Shown here piece after piece: positions 1 to 5,173 of a stretch of 5,173 bases of DNA. A program made the translations under genes and the position numbers. Origin of the DNA: an uncultured Clostridia bacterium (lineage in GTDB: Bacteria > Bacillota > Clostridia > Oscillospirales > Acutalibacteraceae); contig CALZMC010000062.1 of assembly GCA_945788455.1 (NCBI GenBank), positions 1 through 5,173 on the forward strand, read 5' to 3'. The notes below the pieces were generated by a model. That model did not search any database. It was not told the origin of the DNA and saw nothing but the letters and a program-made list of their open reading frames with translations. How positions within the stretch are numbered: position 1 is the first letter of the stretch; each line of letters starts with the position of its first letter.

Positions 1-9
1 CTTTGCCAT
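1..9 (-). CDS. Start of a divergent gene, product unknown (partial)
   Basis: Read on the minus strand, positions 9 to 1 give ATG GCA AAG (Met-Ala-Lys), then the window ends. The start is credible because the minus strand carries AAGGAG (plus positions 16-21) with a 6-base spacer before the ATG, and a well-spaced promoter lies further upstream at 57-85. Three codons cannot identify the protein; many unrelated bacterial proteins begin Met-Ala-Lys. It is transcribed away from the ATP synthase operon and shares the intergenic region with it. Only the start is claimed, not a function. Confidence 0.6.
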
Positions 10-56
10 ATCTATCTCCTTATCAAAAAGTAATTAACATAATTATTCAAATACAT

Positions 57-85
57 ATTATATACTAATTATATCAATATGTAAA
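57..85 (-). promoter_or_regulatory. Predicted sigma-A-type promoter of the divergent gene
   Basis: On the minus strand the -35 box is TTTACA (plus positions 80-85) and the -10 box is a perfect TATAAT (plus positions 57-62), separated by exactly 17 bases. Transcription would start near position 50 and give a leader of about 40 bases before the ATG at 9. A second TATAAT complement at 68-73 has no matching -35 box at the right distance. In such AT-rich DNA chance matches occur, but the spacing and the gene start downstream support the call. Confidence 0.55.
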
Positions 86-106
86 CAAAAAGTTTTTTAT
101 TAAAGT

Positions 107-123
107 AATAAATAATATTTATT
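107..123. repeat. Short AT-only inverted repeat between the two promoters
   Basis: Two perfect 7-base arms, AATAAAT (107-113) and ATTTATT (117-123), flank a 3-base centre. It sits between the divergent promoters, where an operator could act on both, but it contains only A and T in a region of similar composition, so chance is a likely explanation. Confidence 0.25.
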
Positions 124-166
124 GCCGAAGGTACATATCAAAAACCAATATTTTTTTAGAAAAAAA

Positions 167-195
167 TTGAAATTTTTTGTTATTTGGTGTATAAT
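167..195 (+). promoter_or_regulatory. Predicted sigma-A-type promoter of the atp operon
   Basis: The -35 box is TTGAAA (167-172, one mismatch to TTGACA) and the -10 box is a perfect TATAAT (190-195), with a 17-base spacer. A T7 and an A7 tract (151-157 and 160-166) lie directly upstream and resemble an UP element. Transcription would begin near position 202, leaving a leader of about 47 bases before the ATG at 249. No other promoter was found inside the operon, so this one probably drives all the genes from atpB onward. Confidence 0.7.
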
Positions 196-220
196 ATTAG
201 ATAAGCAAAATTTACAGACA

Positions 221-229
221 AAAGGGGGT
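221..229 (+). promoter_or_regulatory. Strong but displaced ribosome binding site before atpB
   Basis: AAAGGGGGT matches the AAAGGAGGT ideal except for one G that can still pair as G-U. The last G (228) lies 20 bases before the ATG at 249 and 26 before the ATG at 255, much farther than the usual 5 to 10. In the atpB frame the codons nearer to it are ACG (237, spacer 8) and ATT (240, spacer 11). A TTG at 267 has its own weaker GAAGG five bases upstream. The true atpB start is therefore uncertain by a few codons either way. Confidence 0.5.
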
Positions 230-248
230 AACTGCAACGATTTATCCT

Positions 249-1094
249 ATGACAATGAAGGTTAGTTTGGCTGAAGAATTAACGAAGGAGCTTGAAATTG
301 AAGAGGTTTTCGGCTTTGATTTGAGTGGTGTTCATATCGGCTTTGATGAGTCAACAGTCGTTTCATGGATAATAATTGTCGCTGTAAGCCTTATATCCTT
401 TTTATTAACCCGAAACCTAAAGGCCCAAGGGAAAATAAGCAAACGACAGCTACTGCTTGAGCTTGCCTACACAAAGGGCGAGGAGTTCTTTAAGAGTATG
501 ATGGGTCCGAAGGTTCACAAGCTTATTCCGTGGCTGATGAGTATGGCTATCTTTATCGGAATATCAAACCTAATCGGTATGTTGGGCTTTAAGCCACCGA
601 CTAAGAGCATGCAGGTCACAGGTGCTATGGCGCTGACGAGCATAATCTTAATCGAATATGTGTCGATTAAGGAAAAGGGATTAAAGGGAAGACTTCGTGC
701 ATTTACAAAGCCGATAGGAATTATAACACCGATTAATATTTTAGAGGTGTTCACAAAGCCACTATCACTTTGTATGCGACTTTTCGGTAATGTTTTGGCG
801 GCTTTTACTATTATGAAGGTGGTCGAAATCGCTATGAGTATGGTTGTACCGCCGATTATAGTCCCCACAATTTTAAGCTTGTATTTTGATATATTTGACG
901 GCTTATTGCAGGCGTACATTTTTGTATTTTTGACTGCCTTGTATTTGGAGGAAGCATCAGAGTCTATTGAGCCTCCGAAAACCAAGGAGGAAAAGAAAGC
1001 TATTAAGCTTGCAAAAAAGCAGGCAAAATTAGAAAAAAAGCGACTTAAAGCAGAAAATAAGGAATTAAAGAAATCAAGCAAAAATATTGCTTAA
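249..1094 (+). CDS. atpB: ATP synthase Fo subunit a
   Basis: Membrane stator subunit that forms the two ion half-channels against the c-ring. The product is 281 residues. Hydrophobic segments lie at about 36-56, 92-114, 122-142, 172-205 and 208-233. The key family motif is the stretch SLCMRLFGN around residues 173-181; Arg177 corresponds to the essential arginine (Arg210 in E. coli). The last helix carries GLLQAYIF at 218-225, where Gln221 matches E. coli Gln252, and ends in TALYLEEASE. After that point, where the family normally stops, there is a tail (about 241-281) with 15 lysines, one arginine and six glutamates, predicted to be a charged cytoplasmic helix. The start is uncertain: ATG at 249 and ATG at 255 are both far from the ribosome binding site, and TTG at 267 is another option. 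First gene of the operon, 35 bases before atpE. The identification as subunit a is secure. Confidence 0.96.
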   Translation: MTMKVSLAEELTKELEIEEVFGFDLSGVHIGFDESTVVSWIIIVAVSLISFLLTRNLKAQGKISKRQLLLELAYTKGEEFFKSMMGPKVHKLIPWLMSMAIFIGISNLIGMLGFKPPTKSMQVTGAMALTSIILIEYVSIKEKGLKGRLRAFTKPIGIITPINILEVFTKPLSLCMRLFGNVLAAFTIMKVVEIAMSMVVPPIIVPTILSLYFDIFDGLLQAYIFVFLTALYLEEASESIEPPKTKEEKKAIKLAKKQAKLEKKRLKAENKELKKSSKNIA

Positions 1095-1102
1095 TAATAT
1101 AA

Positions 1103-1354
<252 letters not shown>

Positions 1355-1371
1355 CTGAAAGGGTAAGTTAA

Positions 1372-1854
1372 ATGTTAAAATTTGACTGGAATATTCTTTG
1401 GACTCTTATCAATTTATTGTTCTTTTTTGTGTTGATTAGATTAACTCTGTTCAAGCCGATAAAAAAAGTTCTTGATAAGAGACAGGAATTAATTGATAAT
1501 CAATTTGAGGATGCTCAAAATGCTCAAAACGAGGCTCAAAGCCTAAAGGCAGAATATCAGTCAGAGCTTGACAACGTTCAAAACGAAAAAACTCAAATTA
1601 TTGTTGATGCAAGAGCAGATGCAAAGGTTGAGTACGACAAGATTGTCGAGCGTGCAAATGCAGATGCAGAAAAGATAAAAGCAGATGCAAGAAAGAGTGC
1701 AAGGCTTGAAACCGAAAAGGCAAGGCTTGCCGTTAAGGAAGAGATTGCCGAGCTTGCTATGGATACTGCCCAAAAAATCGTTGAGGAGTCCTCCTCTAAG
1801 GAAATCGACAGAGACATTTACAATAAATTTTTAAACGAAAGCAGTGACGAATAA
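1372..1854 (+). CDS. atpF: ATP synthase Fo subunit b (peripheral stalk)
   Basis: Dimeric stator stalk that links subunit a in the membrane to delta and alpha on F1. The product is 160 residues, normal for the family. One N-terminal membrane helix (about residues 7-28, rich in Leu and Phe) is followed by the typical FKPIKKVLDKR segment and then a long charged helix rich in Ala, Glu, Lys, Asp and Gln up to about residue 145, suited to a right-handed coiled coil. Repeated AQN and ADA units in this helix are low-complexity coiled-coil composition, not a separate domain. AAAGGG (1358-1363) is 8 bases before the ATG, and the gap from atpE is 17 bases. The stop TAA (1852-1854) shares its last A with the ATG of the next gene, suggesting coupled translation. 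It is a stand-alone b, not the b-delta fusion known from mycobacteria. Confidence 0.95.
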   Translation: MLKFDWNILWTLINLLFFFVLIRLTLFKPIKKVLDKRQELIDNQFEDAQNAQNEAQSLKAEYQSELDNVQNEKTQIIVDARADAKVEYDKIVERANADAEKIKADARKSARLETEKARLAVKEEIAELAMDTAQKIVEESSSKEIDRDIYNKFLNESSDE

Positions 1855-3866
1855 TGATTAAAAATATTAATGATTATCTTGAAGCACTGCTAAAGCTTGA
1901 GGTAAGTGTTTCAAGTCTTGAGGATGCGTTAAAGCTGATTAACACCTCAAACGAGCTTAAAGAGGTGCTGAATAATCCTAATGTTACTATTGATGAAAAG
2001 AGAATAGTAATTGACGAGCTTTTTGCACCGTCTGTTAAGGATATTATCGAAAAGCTTGCGTCACAATGCAAATGTGATGAGTTAAGCGGGCTTATTGACG
2101 CATACATTTCAGAGCTGAATAAAAAGAATAATACATTAAAGGCAACAGTTTACTGCACAACTCCTCCCGATGAAAAACAGCTTCAGGGTATTAAGGATTT
2201 CATCTGCAGGGAACAAAACGTCAGCGATGCTGATATTGACATAGTTAAGGATGAAAAGCTAATCGGCGGTTTTGTTATCAATGTCGGCAGTAAGGAGTAT
2301 GATTTCAGCCTAAAGACAAAGCTCGAAAAAATCAAGGCAGAGGTTATGAAAACTGCCAGAGATACCGATGCCGATAACGAGTCTGTTATCACAGTATTAA
2401 AGCAGAATGTTAAGGATTTTGATTTTATCTGTGACAGCGAGGAAATCGGAACAGTCGTTAGAGTCGGCGACAGTATTGCTGTTATCTATGGACTTGACCA
2501 CGTACAATACGGCGAAATAGTTGTATTCGAAAACGGCATTAAGGGTATGGTTCAGGATATTAAGCGAAATCAAATCGGTGTTATTCTGTTCGGAAGCGAT
2601 GTCGGTATTCATCAGGGCACAAAGGTTAAGCGTACCCACAAAAAAGCGGGTATTCCTGTCGGTCAGGGCTTTATCGGCAGAATTGTTAATTCTCTCGGCG
2701 AGCCTATTGACGGAAAGGGAGATATAGAGGCAGAGGACTATCGCTTAATCGAAAACTCGGCGCCGTCCATTGTTGAACGAAAAAGTGTTGACACTCCTAT
2801 GGCAACAGGCATTTTGTCTATTGACTCAATGTTTCCTATCGGCAGAGGTCAAAGAGAGCTTATTATCGGCGACAGACAAACAGGAAAAACGTCTATCGCC
2901 ATTGATACAATATTGAACCAAAAGGGCAACGGCGTAATCTGTATTTATAATGCAATCGGTCAAAAGGCATCAAGCGTTGCAAAGCTTGTTAATACGCTTG
3001 AAAAGGCAGGCGCAATGGATTATACAATTATCGTTTGTGCTACTGCGTCTGACCCTGCATCTATGCAGTATATTTCGCCTTATTCCGCAACTGCGCTTGC
3101 AGAGCATTTTATGCATCAGGGTAAGGACTGCCTTATCGTATATGATGATTTGAGCAAGCATGCCGTTTCGTACCGTGCGCTGTCATTACTGCTTGAGCGC
3201 AGCCCCGGACGTGAGGCTTATCCGGGCGATGTATTCTATCTTCATTCAAGACTGCTTGAACGTTCAAGCAAGCTGAGTGACGAGCTCGGCGGAGGTTCAA
3301 TTACTGCTCTGCCTATTATCGAAACACAGGCAGGAGACGTATCTGCCTATATTCCTACAAATGTAATTTCTATCACTGACGGTCAAATATTCTTAGAGAG
3401 CGACTTGTTCTTTAGCGGTATGAGACCGGCTGTTAATGTCGGCTTGTCTGTATCCCGTGTCGGCGGTGCGGCACAGACTAAGGCTATGAAAAAGGCCGCA
3501 GGCTCACTTCGTATCGACCTTGCACAGTATAGGGAAATGGAAGTGTTTACACAGTTTTCATCTGATTTAGATGATGAAACCAAGGCAGGCCTAAGCTACG
3601 GTAAGGGACTGATGGAGCTGTTAAAGCAACCGCTTGGCCGTCCACTTTCATTAGCAGAAATGGTAATTACACTTGTAGCCGCTACTAACAAAAAATTCAT
3701 TGATATTCCTGTTGAAAAAATCAAGGAGTGTCAAATGAGCATAATTGATTATATTCACGAAAAATATCCCCAAATACCTGCTACCATCGAGAGAGAAAAG
3801 GTGCTCGATGATACAACAAAACAGCAGATTTTAGACGCAGTCGATGAATATAAGAAAACTATCTAA
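1854..3866 (+). CDS. Fused ATP synthase F1 delta and alpha subunits
   Basis: One continuous 670-codon frame encodes two normally separate subunits. Residues 1-164 are delta: a helical N-terminal domain, then a C-terminal domain ending with LIGGFVINVG (137-146) and the helix SLKTKLEKIK, as at the end of ordinary delta. The delta part is a little short (usual 175-185) because its first helices are trimmed. Residues 165-670 are alpha, complete: N-terminal helix around 175-189, Walker A GDRQTGKT at 339-346 (Lys345, with the Gln342 typical of the non-catalytic site), Walker B CLIVYDDLSK at 426-435, the family signature PAVNVGLSVS at 525-534, and the arginine finger Arg535. Both halves look intact. 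The start ATG overlaps the atpF stop by one base and has only a weak upstream GAAAG, so translation probably depends on atpF. An internal start at 2346 could yield free alpha of 506 residues. Atp operons usually have atpH and atpA as separate genes; no other copy of either lies in this window. Confidence 0.93.
   Translation: MIKNINDYLEALLKLEVSVSSLEDALKLINTSNELKEVLNNPNVTIDEKRIVIDELFAPSVKDIIEKLASQCKCDELSGLIDAYISELNKKNNTLKATVYCTTPPDEKQLQGIKDFICREQNVSDADIDIVKDEKLIGGFVINVGSKEYDFSLKTKLEKIKAEVMKTARDTDADNESVITVLKQNVKDFDFICDSEEIGTVVRVGDSIAVIYGLDHVQYGEIVVFENGIKGMVQDIKRNQIGVILFGSDVGIHQGTKVKRTHKKAGIPVGQGFIGRIVNSLGEPIDGKGDIEAEDYRLIENSAPSIVERKSVDTPMATGILSIDSMFPIGRGQRELIIGDRQTGKTSIAIDTILNQKGNGVICIYNAIGQKASSVAKLVNTLEKAGAMDYTIIVCATASDPASMQYISPYSATALAEHFMHQGKDCLIVYDDLSKHAVSYRALSLLLERSPGREAYPGDVFYLHSRLLERSSKLSDELGGGSITALPIIETQAGDVSAYIPTNVISITDGQIFLESDLFFSGMRPAVNVGLSVSRVGGAAQTKAMKKAAGSLRIDLAQYREMEVFTQFSSDLDDETKAGLSYGKGLMELLKQPLGRPLSLAEMVITLVAATNKKFIDIPVEKIKECQMSIIDYIHEKYPQIPATIEREKVLDDTTKQQILDAVDEYKKTI
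2334..2348 (+). promoter_or_regulatory. atpA: Candidate internal ribosome binding site and start codon for free alpha
   Basis: AAGG (2334-2337) is followed by 8 bases and an in-frame ATG (2346-2348, codon 165 of the fused gene); AGAGG at 2339-2343 lies closer still. It is the only ATG, GTG or TTG codon in frame within the junction (about 2310 to 2480). Initiation here would give a 506-residue alpha, the normal length, with its N-terminal helix intact. The next base makes ATGA, so a TGA (2347-2349) overlaps the ATG in the +1 frame, as seen between coupled separate genes. Use of this start is inferred, not shown. Confidence 0.45.
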
Positions 3867-3878
3867 AGAAGGTAAATA

Positions 3879-4763
3879 ATGGCTAATCAAAGAGAAATTC
3901 AAGCCAGAATGAAGTCTATTAAGGACACTATGAAAATCACAAATGCAATGTATATGATTTCAAGCTCCAAGCTTCAAAAGGCGAGAAGAGACCTAAAAAA
4001 TACAGAGCCGTATTTCTTCGCAATACAAGATGCACTTGCAAAAATACTTGACCTGTCAAGTGATGCCGGAAGTGAGTTTTTTAACGAGCGAGATGGTATT
4101 CCAAAGCACGAGAGAAAGCAGAGCTATATTGTTGTCACAGCCGACAAGGGTATGGCAGGCTCTTATAACCATAATGTTATCAAGATTGCCGAAAAGGAGG
4201 CATTGTCGGATAACAAAAATATGCTTTTTGTTGTCGGTCAGGTAGGTCGAAGATATTTTGAAAAAAAGAATATACCCGTTGATATAAACTTTAAATACAC
4301 AGCTCAAAACCCAAATATGAACAGAGCAAGATATATTGCCGAAAAGGTTGTTGATTTGTTTAAAAGAGGGGAGCTTGATGAGGTTTATATTGTCTATACA
4401 AAGATGGAGAATTCAATTACCTTTGATGCGAAGCTTCAACAGCTACTGCCTCTGAAAAGGCATAAGTATATTTCAGGCGAGGAAAACAATTATCAAAACT
4501 GCTCGTTTGAGCCTGATATGGATACGGTGTTCGAGCACATAATTCCCGATTATATTGCGGGATTTATTTTCGGTGCACTTGTTGAGTCGTATTGCTCGGA
4601 GCATAATGCTCGTATGATGGCGATGCAGACTGCAACCGATGCGGCAAAGGATATGCTAAGACAGCTTGAGATACAATACAATCGTGCAAGACAGGCGGCG
4701 ATAACACAGGAGATTACTGAGGTTATCGCAGGCTCAAAGGCACAGAAGAATAAAAATAATTAG
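3879..4763 (+). CDS. atpG: ATP synthase F1 subunit gamma (rotor shaft)
   Basis: Central rotor that passes torque from the c-ring to the alpha-beta hexamer. The 294-residue product has normal length and all the family landmarks. The N-terminal helix has REIQARMKSIKDTMKITNAM at residues 5-24 and SSKLQKAR at 29-36. The Rossmann-like middle domain carries DKGMAGSYN at 89-97 (commonly DKGLCGGYN, so the frequent cysteine is Ala here). The C-terminal helix has ARMMAMQTATDAAKDM at 244-259 and YNRARQAAITQEITE at 267-281. The N- and C-terminal helices form the coiled-coil shaft. AAGAAGG (3866-3872) lies 6 bases before the ATG, and the gap after the delta-alpha gene is 12 bases. The stop TAG (4761-4763) touches the ribosome binding site of atpD, consistent with coupled translation. 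Confidence 0.97.
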   Translation: MANQREIQARMKSIKDTMKITNAMYMISSSKLQKARRDLKNTEPYFFAIQDALAKILDLSSDAGSEFFNERDGIPKHERKQSYIVVTADKGMAGSYNHNVIKIAEKEALSDNKNMLFVVGQVGRRYFEKKNIPVDINFKYTAQNPNMNRARYIAEKVVDLFKRGELDEVYIVYTKMENSITFDAKLQQLLPLKRHKYISGEENNYQNCSFEPDMDTVFEHIIPDYIAGFIFGALVESYCSEHNARMMAMQTATDAAKDMLRQLEIQYNRARQAAITQEITEVIAGSKAQKNKNN

Positions 4764-4770
4764 GGAGGTG
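4763..4770 (+). promoter_or_regulatory. Strong ribosome binding site that fixes the atpD GTG start
   Basis: GGGAGGTG is a near-complete Shine-Dalgarno sequence, with 9 bases from the end of GGAGG (4768) to the GTG at 4778. Its first G is the last base of the atpG stop codon. The first in-frame ATG downstream lies ten codons into the conserved beta N-terminus, so it cannot be the start and GTG is the clear choice. Confidence 0.85.
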
Positions 4771-4777
4771 TCCTTTA

Positions 4778-5173
4778 GTGAGTTACGGCAGAATAGTTCA
4801 GGTTATGGGACCTGTTGTTGATGTAGAATTTGATAACGAATTACCGAAAATTAAGGACGCCCTTGAGGTTACAGTTGACGGAAAACGTCTTGTTATGGAG
4901 GTTAGCCAGCATATCGGAAACGGCACGGTTCGTTGCATTATGTTAGCCTCATCGGAAGGACTTTCGAAGGATATGCAGGTTGTCTCAACAGGCGATGCAA
5001 TTAAGGTTCCTGTCGGTAAAAAAACATTAGGAAGACTTTTTAACGTTGTCGGCGAGGCAATTGACGGAATGGAAAGTCTTGATAATGAGGAGCATTGGCC
5101 GATTCATCGCAGTGCCCCTACATTCGAGGAGCAGTCCGGCAAGACTGAAATTCTTGAAACGGGAATTAAGGTT
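4778..5173 (+). CDS. atpD: ATP synthase F1 subunit beta, N-terminal part (cut by window end)
   Basis: Catalytic subunit of F1. The frame is open from GTG 4778 to the last base, giving 132 codons of an expected 460 to 480. The beta-barrel domain is evident: SYGRIVQVMGPVVDVEF at residues 2-18, SQHIGNGTVRCIML at about 43-56, PVGKKTLGRLFNVVGEAIDG at about 79-98, then HRSAPTFEEQS at about 110-120 and EILETGIKV at 124-132. The window stops just before the nucleotide-binding domain, so Walker A, Walker B and the catalytic glutamate cannot be judged. The usual follow-on gene, atpC (epsilon), would lie beyond the window. The incomplete 3' end is an effect of the window, not evidence of a broken gene. 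Confidence 0.96.
   Translation, partial: MSYGRIVQVMGPVVDVEFDNELPKIKDALEVTVDGKRLVMEVSQHIGNGTVRCIMLASSEGLSKDMQVVSTGDAIKVPVGKKTLGRLFNVVGEAIDGMESLDNEEHWPIHRSAPTFEEQSGKTEILETGIKV

Larger units (their letters stand above)
10..248. other. AT-rich divergent intergenic region
   Basis: This 239-base stretch contains no convincing gene. It holds back-to-back promoters (57-85 minus, 167-195 plus), the two ribosome binding sites, and several A or T tracts (141-144, 151-157, 160-166, 173-178) whose centres lie roughly 9 to 12 bases apart. Such spacing is near one helical turn and suggests intrinsic curvature or an UP-element-like stretch just upstream of the atpB -35 box; this is inference. No GC-rich stem followed by a T run was seen, so no intrinsic terminator is called, in keeping with the divergent layout. 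No atpI-like gene precedes atpB here. Confidence 0.75.

Noticed and set aside
151..178. T7, A7 and T6 runs as a terminator
   Set aside because: There is no GC-containing stem, and the region lies between divergent promoters where no terminator is needed.
232..252. Six-codon leader frame CTG to TGA overlapping the atpB ATG
   Set aside because: It would put a stop-start overlap at atpB and explain the displaced ribosome binding site, but CTG is a rare start and lies only 3 bases after the G run, too close for initiation. It may be chance.
515..1081. Long minus-strand open frame (188 codons) opposite atpB
   Set aside because: It lies wholly antisense to a secure subunit a gene, has no ribosome binding site I could see, and its Phe/Ser-rich product is the expected shadow of a Lys-rich, AT-rich coding strand.
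1513..1695. Repeated GCTCAAAA and GCAGATGCA units in atpF
   Set aside because: They encode the Ala/Gln/Asp-rich coiled coil of subunit b; low-complexity composition accounts for them.
4764..4776. Hairpin hiding the atpD ribosome binding site (AGG-TGT-CCT)
   Set aside because: Only three standard pairs plus two possible G-U pairs around a 3-base loop; too weak to regulate a highly expressed gene.

Overview
The window is most of an F-type (F1Fo) ATP synthase operon, read left to right, from an AT-rich, low-GC Gram-positive bacterium. It is probably an anaerobic Clostridia member of the Oscillospiraceae/Ruminococcaceae kind. That placement rests on base composition, strong AGGAG-type ribosome binding sites, consensus sigma-A-like promoters and subunit sequence style. 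It is an inference, not a database match.

Layout: positions 1-9 hold the first three codons of a divergent minus-strand gene (Met-Ala-Lys), which cannot be identified. Positions 10-248 are a very AT-rich divergent promoter region with one good promoter for each direction. The operon follows: atpB (subunit a, 249-1094), atpE (subunit c, 1130-1354), atpF (subunit b, 1372-1854), a single 670-codon gene that joins subunit delta to subunit alpha (1854-3866), atpG (gamma, 3879-4763), and the first 132 codons of atpD (beta, from a GTG at 4778, cut by the window end). Epsilon (atpC) would be expected just beyond the right edge. No atpI lies directly upstream of atpB.

How they work together: a, b and c form the membrane motor, and c carries the ion-binding glutamate. 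Gamma is the rotor shaft. Alpha and beta form the catalytic hexamer. Delta joins the hexamer to the b stalk. Genes are packed with gaps of 35 nt or less and one 1-nt overlap, so a single transcript from the promoter at 167-195 is likely.

The standout feature is the delta-alpha fusion. F1 normally holds three alpha but one delta, so an obligate 1:1 fusion conflicts with the known architecture. The sequence offers a possible answer. The only in-frame ATG near the junction (2346, codon 165) has an AAGG motif eight bases upstream, and starting there gives a 506-residue alpha of normal length. The fusion's own start at 1854 has no good ribosome binding site and overlaps the atpF stop. A low level of fusion plus extra free alpha from the internal start would restore the ratio. 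Secondary oddities are a lysine-rich C-terminal tail on subunit a, a displaced ribosome binding site in front of atpB, and a c subunit lacking the Na+-site glutamine and serine.
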